Shown here: in pieces, positions 8,762-19,163 of the stretch | How positions within the stretch are numbered: the first letter of the stretch is position 1 | Layout of the letters: every line of letters begins with the position of its first letter | Source of the DNA: Prostheceraeus crozeri | Lineage: Eukaryota > Platyhelminthes > Polycladida > Euryleptidae | Length of the DNA stretch: 64,000 bases | Direction of reading: 5' to 3' | Assembly: GCA_907163375.1 (NCBI GenBank) | Contig: CAJQUW010007975.1 | Span: 43,278 to 107,277 of the forward strand | The notes under the pieces: generated by a model | Databases searched by the model: none | What the model was told of the DNA's origin: nothing | The model's input: the letters and a program-made list of their open reading frames with translations, nothing else | Translations under genes and position numbers: made by a program

Positions 8762-11182
8762 CCCTTCCACTGAGCACCCTATAAACTTACGTCCCCTGGG
8801 CACCCTGTGACAATTGTCAATCCTGTCATAAATCGGTTTTGCCACGACTTGTCTCTGTGTCCATGGTTCCCATTATAAGTATTGACAGATGAATATCATA
8901 CTTTTGCAGAATTACTCACTATATATTGTTTATCGCAAGCGTAAATCCTTGAATGAAGCTCATAACAATGCATAATGAAATCAAACAAAAGTCTAAATGC
9001 ATGCACTGTCACAAAGCGAGGAAACATGTTCATGAATATCAAACACACTGATCACAAATGTTTCTAATATGCTGCGGGCAGACAAACTGATGACAAGAAG
9101 AACACCTTGTCCTCGACACCTTGCGTATCTCGCACAAGTGACAGCGACCTCTGTCAGAACTGCGACTAGCTGGATCAGATGGAGCATTGGCATTTGCTGG
9201 TGAGTCAAAGTTGATCAACCCACAAGCCCTGATACGGTTCCTCATGGTTAACTGTATGTCTTGATTCCATCTTTTTGACATGTGTGGCTTGATCAAAGCA
9301 GTTCCCAGATCAATAATGAATCATCTTCTTCTGCTGTTTCTCTTTCCGCTGTTTCAGTTTGGATTGCATGAAATCCAGCACACATAGCTGTTCCAGGCAG
9401 CGATATCAGTGACATTGAAAAAGACTCTCATGGGCCACCTTCGCGTTTGACGGGCACATGTGTCCAATGAACTCACATGTCCAATGTATCAACGGCCTCT
9501 TTGGTGTTGTTGAAATCGAGAATGATGCTTGGTTTCTTGTCAGGTCGATCTGATACATCTCCAGTCTTGTGCATCGTTGAGAGAAGAATTACAGCCTTGT
9601 TCTTCTTCGGAACATAGCTGCAGAGGGTTGCATCCTGCCGATGGCCAAACAAAGTGAAGGAAGGCAGGCGTCCAGCGTCTTTCAGAAATTCTGGTTGGAT
9701 TTGCGGTTTCTTCGACCTCAGTGTACCCAGTAAGGTTATGTTCTTCTGAAGCAGTGATTGAGATAACTCATACGACGTTTTTATTTATTATTAAGTTAAA
9801 TTATCAACAGTTATATTTCTTCCACTTCCTTCCAATGGCACAGACAAGCATCTCACTACACGGGCAGCTTGTCCAACCTCTGGGTGTTCACCAGTTTTCC
9901 CCATGTAAATCTCCAAATTGATGGCGTATGCAGTGGCGGAATCACACATAACCCAAACTTTTATTCCATACTTGTCTGTCTGGCTTAGATGGCATATAGA
10001 CTTTGAATGGACAACGTCCACGGAAACTCACCAGTTGGTCATCTATCCGATGGTGAAGTTGTTTCGACATCGTGTGACAAACATAGTCCAGATTTCTCTG
10101 AAAGGAGCCAGTTTATCTGAGGCACGTCTCTGCTCTCGAGTATTTTTGTCATCAAAACGTAGAAACTTCAAAATAGTCTGAAATCTCCTGAAACTCATTG
10201 TTGCGCCAAAAATAGTACAGCCCTGGTCGTTAGACCAGAGTTGCTTATAGCTTTCTCCATGAGATTTGTAGACTCCGGCCGAAAGCAAGCAGCCCAGGAA
10301 CGCCCTCATTTTGTCATCGTCAATATCACGGTATCGTTTCTGATACCAATCAGATTCATTGTCATGAATCCATTGACGTGCGTATTTGTTAGTCATTGCC
10401 ACAATTTCACAAATTATATCATCAGTAATGAATGATGAGAATGATAATGGAATAGACGTGAAGGAAACTGCTCTCTTCGGTCATTCGGCTTCACGAATAG
10501 TTTGATGACGAGGAACTCTTCTTTGCCTTCCACTAGGTGTACCTCGTGGAAGTGGAGAGGCATCCCACGTCGTTTTGTCCCTGCCTTCAAATCTACCTGT
10601 GAAAGCACCCGAGGACAATGCATGAGCTGTGAGATCCTCTTCTTCTGACTGATCCGCTACATCTGACAGATCAGTTTGCTGTTCGTCGTCGAATGTCTGT
10701 CAGATGTTTTCTTCGTCAGAATCACTTTCGCCGACGACTGATTCAAAAACAAAATCATCAACAAAGTCTTCAATCCGAGGACTTGAAGCTCGTATCGGAC
10801 GCGCAGCACTGGCCATTGTCGCATGAATGGCTGTCTGCGTTACTATTCCACCCTCCTGCCATCCTGCCTCGATCGATAGCTGGCCGGAATTCACACAATA
10901 GGACGCGGGGGCTGTATTTCACGCGCACACACATCATTTGTCTATAGCACACACGAATGGATGAAAACAATCGAAGTTGGTAGCCATGGATAAGGAAGAG
11001 TGGTAAGCCAAGGCCCTCAACTGCATCTCATGCTTTCAACAAAATAGCTCTACAACCATCACAAGTAGACGTTCGCATGCGTTGAGACATCAAAAGTCAT
11101 CTCAATACATAGAAATTAAAAGTCACTGCACTGCTATGTTGTGCTACCCGTGACAATTGTCACGGGGTGCCCAGTAGAAGGG
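8762..11182 (-). mobile_element. piggyBac-family DNA transposon, inactive copy, CTAA target duplication
   Basis: The ends are inverted: CCCTTCCACTGAGCACCC at the left and GGGTGCCCAGTAGAAGGG at the right, each followed inward by a TGACAATTGTCA palindrome that lies closer to the tip on the right than on the left. Both ends are flanked by CTAA (8758-8761 and 11183-11186), a variant of the TTAA duplicated by piggyBac. The 2.4-kb element carries a decayed transposase on the minus strand. It sits inside penton-like gene B of E1, so it arrived after E1. Confidence 0.9.
9039..10816 (-). pseudogene. piggyBac transposase, decayed
   Basis: The likely start encodes MASAARPIRASSPRIEDFVD with an acidic tail (ESDSDEENI), a usual piggyBac beginning. 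The core at 10402-10043 has FLGCLLSAGVYKS, MSFRRFQTILKFLRFDD, TREQRRASDKLAPF and REIWTMF. Further on (about 9640-9490, minus strand) DFNNTKEAVDTLD marks the third catalytic Asp region. The C-terminal frame (9296-9039) is a Cys-rich cross-brace domain: CHLC, RCSSCHQFVC, CDQC, which in piggyBac binds the transposon ends. The reading frame is disrupted several times and no intact enzyme can be read; the copy is immobile. Confidence 0.85.
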
Positions 11183-11186
11183 CTAA

Positions 11187-12255
11187 AGGTCTTACATTGA
11201 GGTTGGATAATGAATTCTATCCACAACTCGGTTTTGGCCACGGTCTGCATCTTGCATCAATGGCTCTTGCAAATATTACAAAAGTTTATTCAAACCGAAT
11301 GAACAAATATCACACAATTTTTACAAATTTAAAATACTTGATGAAGATGTCGTAGAATGTGAAAAACGCATCATTTTGAAAAAGCGTGGTGTCAAGCCTT
11401 TGTCACTTATTGAGTTAGTAAAACGATGGAATGAGACTGTGGGTAAGAAGTATGGAGAGAAAGTCATGGCTCGGAAAGATAAGCTGGTTATTCAGAAATA
11501 TAATGACAAACTTACAGTTTATTTCTCTCCAACATTGCGTCATTTTGTAAGACATGTATCGCCTATTATTGGAAGCGGTTTGGTTTATGATTCTCATGAA
11601 TATCACACTAAAGCTGATTCAGTTAATGATGAATGGTGGGTGGACATCTATGGTGATCGCATCAAGAAAACTTACCAATCTTATCAAGAAACTAAAGTTA
11701 GTATCAATACAATGCCGCGTCTATACAATACAGTTGAAAACTTTATTCATGTCATAAATCCATGTATACAACATAAGTTGAAGCAAGTGTTCAAGAGTAA
11801 ATATGATTCAAAGACACATCACATTTCGCTTTCAATTGAAAATCAAAGTGCTGTTCTGAAGCTGGGTGATCACATTCAATGTCAATTGAGTAAACGTTTG
11901 AAAAAAACTCTTTGGTTTTTCATTGCTACAAGATAAGTATGCTACTTCATACACGATTGGTGTAGGAACACCAATGACACTTGATAAACATGAACAACAT
12001 CTCTACATTCAAAGTGATCTAATTTCACCTATTTCTGTTGGTGAGAAAAAAGAATACATTTTACGTGATTTCATTCATGATAAAGACGCTTCATATGGAA
12101 TTGTTGAAAAGATGTTTAAGCCTACTTTCTACCATCCTGTTATCAAACAAACTATCCCGTCTATTTCTCTCAAAATTACAAATAGTTTACATGAGTGCAT
12201 CCATGTGAAGGATACTAAATCACTCATAGCTTTAGTGTTTCGGAAAACAAAGTAA
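11187..12255 (+). pseudogene. Penton-like protein B, downstream part, E1
   Basis: After the piggyBac the gene resumes with LTLRLDNEFYPQLGFG. The middle (KPLSLIELVKRWNETVG, then TLRHFVRHV and DEWWVDIY) parallels the long insert of paralogue A (DFHQFLRH, TEWFVSLY). The late part has LYIQSDLISPISVGEKKEYI, IPSISLKI and a strand ending ALVFRKT. AATAAA follows at 12278-12283. The parallel inserts show that A and B are tandem paralogues rather than one gene. Broken. Confidence 0.6.
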
Positions 12256-12470
12256 AGGTATTGTAAAATTTTATTGAAATAAAAAGATATGTATGAAAAA
12301 GTGTTTTGAAGAAGCGTTGACAAAGTGGGAAAGTCTTTTCATAGATATAGTGGAAATGAACTGACTGTAGGCATATATTCACAAGAAAGTGCAATCTAAA
12401 GCGATACATAAAGCAACAATGAATATCAGCAAAAAACATCATCAAAATACTGATTTGAGAATGTACCTAT

Positions 12471-15400
12471 TTACACGTCTCCTGATTGTAGTAGTGTGAG
12501 TTTAATTCTTTTGGGTGGTGATTTCTTTGCGTCAGGATGTCCATGTGGAAGAGATTTGTTGTGTCCTATCCAATACCTCTTATCCTCCCACGCTGAAAGT
12601 GCTCGCTTCCTAAATGTATGAATTTTTACCTCATGTGTCTTTGATTGTAAGATGGTCATGTTGACAAACGTTACATTCTTATTTTTATAGGCCTTCTTAT
12701 ATAACTTATGTTTCATATTTACAACAATCGATTTAGATATGCCTTTTGCGCGCTTGATGCTGTCACTGGAGTCTTTTGATTTCATATAATACATTTTAAG
12801 ACAAAGAAGAATCATTTCCTTAATTTCTTTTCCTGCCATTTCATCTTTAAAGCATCCTACTTTTGCTTTATTTTTAGTAGAGTATAGTGGGTGATCTGTA
12901 GGATAATTTGACATATCAAAATATTTTTCTAAAGATTTTCCTACTTCATTGAAATTTATCTCTTTCTGAGCAGCGATACTTAAAAAGAAACTGTCGGTAT
13001 CACCGTCCAGCAAACACACGTCTTTAATTAGAGGGAATGGTTTTAATATTCTATAGAAGAGTTGATACATTTCAAGCTTGGAATAATCTACTACAGCTTG
13101 TCCAATGTAGATGGGCTTGCACAACTCTACTTCTGATTTTATCATTTTAACACCAACCAACTCATCATCTATAATATCTCTATCAACAAAGAGAGGTGAT
13201 GTCGCTAACTTTTAAAATTTATCATTATGATTCACAAGTTTACAGTTTATTCGCTTTCTAACGTCCTCCATCGTCTTGCCAAAAAGGATATTGTTCTTAT
13301 ATATTATAGAAATATATCATAGAAATCCTTTTCAAAATTATTTTGGGCTAGTGCACGTTTCTGGCTGTTACTATCAATATAAGGTTTCAGATAAGTAGGT
13401 ATAAGGCTTTCTGTCTAAATTTGATAATACGGTGAACTGCTTTTAAAATCATCCCCATTTCTAAATAGAATTTTAAGATAGAGAAGTGGACTAAATAATT
13501 TTCTTTATCAAATTGGGTTAGCAAAAGTTTGCGGCAAGGCTTATACTTGGGCTGTCCGCTCCCTTCTAGATCTTTATGAAATTGTTTCATAAAGTCCGAA
13601 AACATACCTTCAGTCACTTCACCTCACTCGGGTGCAAGTGGAAAATCCACAGTTTTATTTTTGATACTATTTGGATAGACAAGATCTATCTCAAAATAAT
13701 ATCCCCAATCACCATCATCTGGAATAGCTAGTATGTTTGAAGGGTTGGAGAAATGCTGAATTTCACTATCATCCAACCAGCTAAACTCAGAGTGAGGTAG
13801 AGGTTTGGACAGTGAACTACCATATACACTATTCTGGTCATAGTACTTTAGGTGAATCTGATCATCATCTACTATTTTTGATTTTATTTGATGCCTATTT
13901 ACAAATGTGAGACCACCACGAATTCTTCGTTCAAATAAATTATACATCTGTGGATTTTGCAAAAGATGGATGGTCTCTCCAGTCATTTTAAAAGCAAACT
14001 GGAATGACATGGCTGGAAGACTGAAAAAGTGAGCAGCATCTAACTTATCTTCTTCTAATGCCACTCGTCGAAACTCCTGAAATGCATCAGCCAGCAAAAA
14101 TACATCTAATTTTGATAGGCGATCATATAATCGCTAAAAGTTTGACAGTCAAATTTTTTCCATGCAACTTGAGCATGATTGTAATCTTCTACCTTACATT
14201 CTACACCAGTCAAATCATTTTTAAATTTATCTATTGATGGAAGAGAAGTCTCACTAAGTTTAGAAATGTTATCAAAGTATGCATATGGAACAACTCCTTT
14301 GCGTGTGATGACTTCATCTGTCAAGTTAGGATATTGTTTCTTCAAATTTTGAGTTAGTGGAAGAGACTTAAGATTTTGAACGAGAGATGCTAGTGATGAA
14401 GCCATGAATTGATAGGAATCTAAAAATTTTATATCAAAATAAACTGTCTTATTTTCTTTAGTTTTTTCAACTGCTACTTTTGCTGTCATGGCCATGAACT
14501 TTTCTCTCGTTTGAGCTATCACTCTTAACTTCCACTCTTTCATTTTTCCTAACCCCATTTTATTATCATATGACTGTCATAACCTTTGAAGTTATGAAAA
14601 ATAATGGGTAGAGTACGCCGTTTCAGTCTCAGTGAAAAATTACATCTTGCACATAGCGCGTTTCTAAATTTACCAGTGATGTGATCATGGTCGCGCACTT
14701 TCTTGATTTTATCTTCATCAAACGTTTTAATACATCTTGCACAGGTTTCACAACTATCAAATTTTACTTGATCATCTGCTGACATATTTAATGATCTGCG
14801 TTGGAGTTCACTATCATATTTTTGCTGAAATTTGGCAGCGCTTTCGAGGAATTGTAAGAATTTATGTATACAATCCTCACCTTGCCAGACGTGCATTTTA
14901 TTATTTTTATTTTTGAAGTAATCATGATATGGCTGCATGATAACATGATATGGCTGCCGCTTTATGGGTGTCATTATCAATATAGCATTCGATGTCAGCA
15001 TAGATGACACGAAGAGGACTTAATTCATCACCATTCTCTCTGTATGAAAACTCTTCATCTTTGGGCATGCGTTCTATTTGCAGTTTACCTCACTTACACC
15101 ATTTATAATGTGTTTGAAATTCATCTTTTGACCAGAAGAGGCGCATACAACGGTCACATATGAAATACTCTCCGCTTCTAGATGTTAAGTGGGAATATAG
15201 TCGAGTCACTTTAGGAATACCGCAGTAACGCCAATTTCGCTATTATTTTGATATACTAGCAGAAGATTGACTACCCGATCATAAGTTGATGACCGGTTGT
15301 TGTAACGCACAACCTTAAGACCCTCTTGCCAGATGTGAACAACTATTTTAATTTCAATTAATTTTTCAAATTTCACTATATCTGTAAATTTCATGTCTTC

Positions 15401-16291
15401 GCTATTACAGTCATCAAACTTCAATTCATTCTCCCATTTATGATATTTGCTTTTACGGAAACGGTTGTTCTGTACATCATCATAGTGGAGAATAGATAAT
15501 ATCGCATACTTAAAACACTGTGATTCACAATCTACAGAAATGACTACATACTTATCTCTTAACGTTTTTGGAAGATTGAAAGAGCCTCGCCCACGGTAAT
15601 TTTCTAATAGAGTAATTTTAAACTTGGCAGATTCTATGCCATCAAAAATTAGATCACTATCGCGCTCGTTAAATTTATCAATATTTGATTTTAGTCCTTG
15701 GATGTGAAAATTTAACCAAGCTTCTTTATCGACTACCTCTGTAGCAGGAGAAGAGGGTATGTAAAACACCAACCTCTGTACTATTTCACCAGTATGATAA
15801 TCAACTTTAACATATTTTATTTTAAGGTAGATGAGCGCTTTTATTCTAAACAGCTCTAAGTTATGAAAGAGCGCATCTATCAATGTTGAATTTTGATGAA
15901 ACCACTCCGGAAAATCAGCAATGGTTTCTGAGGATTCCATATGGGAATTTCTCACTACATTATTGAGCGATACTTCAGTTAGTCGAATAGAGGAGGTGCT
16001 GTTGCTATAACTATCATTTGTATGCGTGTGACGAAGTCTGTGTAAAGATAATTCAAAACCTGTTTCAAAAGATTGGAAACAAAAGTCACAAGTAAAGGAG
16101 ACATGTTGAATAGAATCATCCTCACCTCGGGAGATTGATGATGGCTTGGGTTGACATACACGTTGTCTGATGTGTCGGGTGAGATCGCGCTTCCTCGTAA
16201 AGATGTGGCCACAATCAGCACATTCCCGCTCATTAGATTGCCGCGACTGGCCGCTTAAGCTGGAACTAGCATCACTTGAAAGAGAAATCAT
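12471..16291 (-). pseudogene. Protein-primed DNA polymerase B with N-terminal zinc fingers, E1
   Basis: Read on the minus strand, the gene starts with two C2H2 fingers (CADCGHIFTRKRDLTRHIRQ and CDFCFQSFETGFELSLHRLR). The conserved Polinton PolB leader follows (GRGSFNLPKTLRDKYVVIS, then FKYAILSILHY). The middle has CETCARCIKTFDEDKIKKVR and DHDHITGKFRNALCARCN, a zinc-bearing endonuclease-like block usual in these polymerases, then FHNFKGYDSH (exonuclease). The palm follows: YDQNSVYGSSLSKPLP and the catalytic motif DGDTDSFF near 13000. The enzyme copies the linear element DNA using a terminal protein. The gene faces the plus-strand genes. Broken, with about five breaks. Confidence 0.9.
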
Positions 16292-16384
16292 TCTATCATC
16301 TCTATTAAAGTTATAGTTTATTATTACAACTTACCTTCACTTAGTAGGTCTAAAGTTTCCTCGAGAAGTTCTTTATCGACTACT

Positions 16385-16729
16385 TTGACACTTGACAATA
16401 TTCTAAAGTTGGAATCACCGACAGATGAAAAGGAGGAAGAATTGTGGTCGACGGATGAAGATGACGCGGAGGTGTGGTTAAATGTGCGGTGGAAATACCT
16501 ACAGTACAATTCAAGGGATGTGAAAATGGAAACAGACATTAACCATCTCCATAATATACGGAGATGGTATAGTCCATCATCTCAACCCCGGAATGAAGTA
16601 GAATGGAACTACATCTTTGGTGTGTTGGCTGCAACGGAGGAGCGCTTGAGGCAGCTTAAGTGTAACTGTGCTGACTGTGAGAGCGTATGGGACAATGTGA
16701 CTTTCGAAGAACTTTTAAATTATTTGTAA
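16385..16729 (+). CDS. Small acidic protein of unknown function, E1 right end
   Basis: The 114-codon frame is acidic at the start (DEKEEELWSTDEDDAEVW) and ends with a helical segment and a Cys pair (CNCADC). AATAAA follows at 16737-16742, 5 bp after the stop region, which supports a real transcript. It is divergent from PolB. No family recognised. An overlapping Ser-rich frame on the other strand is taken as its shadow. Confidence 0.45.
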   Translation: MTLDNILKLESPTDEKEEELWSTDEDDAEVWLNVRWKYLQYNSRDVKMETDINHLHNIRRWYSPSSQPRNEVEWNYIFGVLAATEERLRQLKCNCADCESVWDNVTFEELLNYL

Positions 16730-16846
16730 ATTGATCAATAAATGTTTATTTGCTTCATCTGCCTGTTTTTACTTAATTCTGGGTTAGTCCTTGTCTAAAT
16801 TAGAATGGTTCTGATTGGCTGTTGAGGAATTCATTGTTGAAAAAAA

Positions 16847-16853
16847 TATAAAA
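16847..16853 (+). promoter_or_regulatory. TATA box of the small acidic gene at 16892
   Basis: TATAAAA lies 45 bp before the ATG, leaving room for a start site near 16876-16880 and a very short leader (CTCATTCTCATTTATCTC). Confidence 0.5.
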
Positions 16854-16891
16854 GTTAGAAAATTGAAACACTTCTCATTCTCATTTATCTC

Positions 16892-17152
16892 ATGATGGAA
16901 GCTACATCTCCCGCCTTGGAAATTTCCGACTTCGTAATCCTCGACGAGTGGGATGAGGAAGAAGCGAAGGAGTGCGAAGGCAAGGAGTGTGAAAAGGAGG
17001 AGGGAAAGATAAAGAGGATTAGATGGACTGGCGAGACGTGGACGCCTAATACAACGCGCATAAGAAGAGTGCCTGATGCTCCCAAACGTCCAAGTTGCTA
17101 CAAAGTCTACAATGACTTAAAAGTGATCCCTCTGAACTTATCTGGACTATAA
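16892..17152 (+). CDS. Small Glu/Lys-rich protein of unknown function, E1 right end
   Basis: The 86-codon product begins with two Met and has an acidic stretch (DEWDEEEAKE) followed by a charged stretch, then a basic, Pro-containing C-terminal half (TRIRRVPDAPKRPSCYKVY). A TATA box precedes it and AATAAA (17169-17174) follows closely, giving it a complete compact gene unit. It resembles the neighbouring small gene in design rather than in sequence. Function unknown; it is probably the last gene before the right end of E1. Confidence 0.5.
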   Translation: MMEATSPALEISDFVILDEWDEEEAKECEGKECEKEEGKIKRIRWTGETWTPNTTRIRRVPDAPKRPSCYKVYNDLKVIPLNLSGL

Positions 17153-17174
17153 AGTATATTTCATGATAAATAAA

Positions 17175-17839
17175 CCTACATACTACATGTCTTTGTTTTG
17201 CAATGTATTCATCTAGAAATGGAAATAAATGGAAGAATTTAGATAAGGGGTTAGTTGTATATATGGTTGTGAATATCATCACATTTATTATCTGTGAATT
17301 TTTTCTAACTGTATTATATGAAAAGAGATCATATCATTAAAGAAGATAGAAAGTGATTTTGTATATGTGTGGCATAAGAGCGTCCTCCCGTTTCATCCTT
17401 TCATCATTTAACCTCAATGATAGAGGTAGTTCTTAAAGAACTCATGGCTCATTCTCAGATAACATATGCAATTGTGAATTTAAAAAGTAACCTGTGGTAG
17501 ATAGCTAAGGCTCAACCGATTGGCGTTCAAAGTGTTACGTTGAGCGAAGAGACCACAACGACCGTTGGAAAGTCGGATTAAGGTAAGTCTCAAGAGAGAT
17601 CGCCCACTAGCAGGAAGAATTATACCGAACTTCTCCTTAACATGGTTGGTTCTCCGTTGGTTCGTTCACGTCGCATCTGAAAAATAGAAAGAAAATAAAT
17701 GAAATTATATTCAAGTGATAGAGATGGATATTAACTTACCATAAATTAACTTAATCGGTTCGTTGAACCTTCGCTGGCGGTGGATGAGGAAGACACTTTT
17801 TTGGCAGCTTCCGCTTACGGTGGCGTAGTTCCTTTCCCG
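17175..17839. other. No gene seen; probable E1 edge
   Basis: AT-rich sequence without a convincing frame. It should contain the right end of E1, but no inverted repeat could be matched because the left end is outside the window. A GTAAGT word at 17581 and a later GC-richer patch leading into the LINE fragment were noted without support for an exon. Confidence 0.4.
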
Positions 17840-18405
17840 GTGTACTGACTTGTGCTATGCTGACGACGTTGTGATCTCTGCATCTATGATCGACACTCTA
17901 GCCGATGCGCTCGTAATTATGAATGGCGAGGCTTCTCCTCTCGGACTCTATCAACTAGGTGACGACCAAGGTGCAATCGCTGTCTGTCTTCTTTCGACAT
18001 CCTCCAAGCTTCTCGTCCGATCCAAAATTCATGCGCCGCTTCGACCCAGCCCGCAGAACCTTTGGCCGCCTTTCTCGCGTTTGGCGAAGCAACAAGGTAC
18101 GCCCGCAAACTAAAACCAGGATCTTGGATACTTGTGTGTGGTTCCGGTTCCACTATATGGCTGTGAAACTCTGATGCCTCACCGTCAACACGGCATCTCA
18201 TCTAGACGCATTTCACCGTTCCTGTCTCCGTCGAATCCACGGTCCTGGTCGTCCTCGACTCTTCTGGATGGTGCAAGTTCTATCTACACGACCGATTGCA
18301 GATCTCATCGACGCCGCGCAAGATCGCCCTACGTTCCGTGACCTGGTCGCCACGGTCACATAAGTGGCCCTGCGACTGCAAGTACAAGCAAGTAAGTAAG
18401 CTTGT
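17840..18405 (+). mobile_element. LINE RT fragment (3' end), plus strand
   Basis: The frames encode CYADDVVISASMIDTLADAL (the YADD catalytic box), then a segment FGRLSRVWRSNKVRPQTKTR and the words YGCET and HRSCLRRIHGPGR in shifted frames. These follow the order of RT, thumb and connection region in RTE/CR1-type LINEs. The fragment ends in a short tandem (AAGTACAAGCAAGTAAGTAAGC), as some LINE families do instead of a poly(A) tail. The coding region is disrupted and 5'-truncated just before the YADD box. The family is not resolved. Confidence 0.65.
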
Positions 18406-19163
18406 GAGTCCAAAAACTCTACTTCAGATCAAGTACGGCTTAAAACAAGAACTACAACTATAAGTAAATAATTGTCTATGGATAAGCACGGGATCAGCAT
18501 CGACGTACCCTCACGGCCTTCAAGCCAAATAAGAGACTTCATAGCACTCATTTCTAAGAGCCAAACTTCGACATAAGCCTAATTAGAATGACCGGCCGGC
18601 CTTTTAAGTTTTGGAAGGGGGCCGAGCTGGCGGCCGGCGATGTTAAACCGGTCGGTGGCCGGTTCCAACCCTGGCAGTTGTGGTCATTGCCTTGGGTTTT
18701 CTTTTGTGCTTTAGAATATGCATTTAAATCTATGAAATGATGAAATTTCGCTTTAACAGCGTGATTCAAATAAACATAGCAGACAATTTTTATTGTGTAC
18801 TTACAATTCTGAAGTTGGATGCAGTTGTTCTCTGGACATTGCATTTTAGTAGTAGTAATCGTATATTTATATAAAAATGAAAATCATAATCGACATGTAC
18901 ACAATGTACACTGGCAATACACAGAAAAAGAAGACATAAGGAAGTTAACTTTCGAAACAAAAAGCTCAATGTAAAAATTGTCTTTGCGCACTTAACCCAA
19001 CATTTATGAAAGAAGTAACACAGGCAAAAATGTTCTTTTCCTTTTAAGTTGGCGACACAAAGGAACAGGATATTGACTTCTGAGAAGTTTCGGAACATAG
19101 TTATGCAGACAGTGGTATCTTTGATTGGCAATTGACAGAAATAAGTTTTTGCTTTGTGAAAAC
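18406..19163. other. Gene-free stretch with a GC-rich, tRNA-promoter-like patch (possible SINE) at ~18590-18700
   Basis: The patch reads GGGGGCCGAGCTGGCGGCC, later TTAAACCGGTCGGTGGCCGG and GGTTCCAACCC. The last word fits a Pol III B box (GGTTCRANYCC), and GAGCTGG about 45 bp upstream resembles an A box, as in tRNA-derived SINEs. The GC content contrasts sharply with its surroundings. The rest up to 19163 has no supported gene and may be the 3' untranslated part of the LINE that follows on the minus strand. Confidence 0.3.

Larger units (their letters stand above)
1..17180. mobile_element. E1: old, broken Polinton/Maverick (left end outside window)
   Basis: The stretch carries the diagnostic Polinton set: HerA/FtsK-type packaging ATPase, retroviral-type integrase, double-jelly-roll major capsid protein of the F54H12.2-like type, adenovirus-type cysteine protease, penton-like proteins and a protein-primed DNA polymerase B on the opposite strand. 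Gene order on the plus strand is core-like protein, ATPase, conserved small protein, Cys-rich protein, integrase, MCP, protease. The two penton-like genes follow, then PolB in reverse. Most genes are broken, with well over ten breaks overall, so this is an old copy. A LINE fragment and a piggyBac have inserted into it. No terminal inverted repeat was found; the right boundary is set loosely after the last small gene and could lie anywhere from about 17.2 to 17.8 kb. Confidence 0.9.

Noticed and set aside
16324-16539. Ser-rich minus-strand ORF upstream of PolB with a good GTAAGT donor, as a first exon of PolB
   Set aside because: No acceptor nearby keeps a frame into the PolB start, and the frame is the antisense of an acidic plus-strand ORF that has its own AATAAA.
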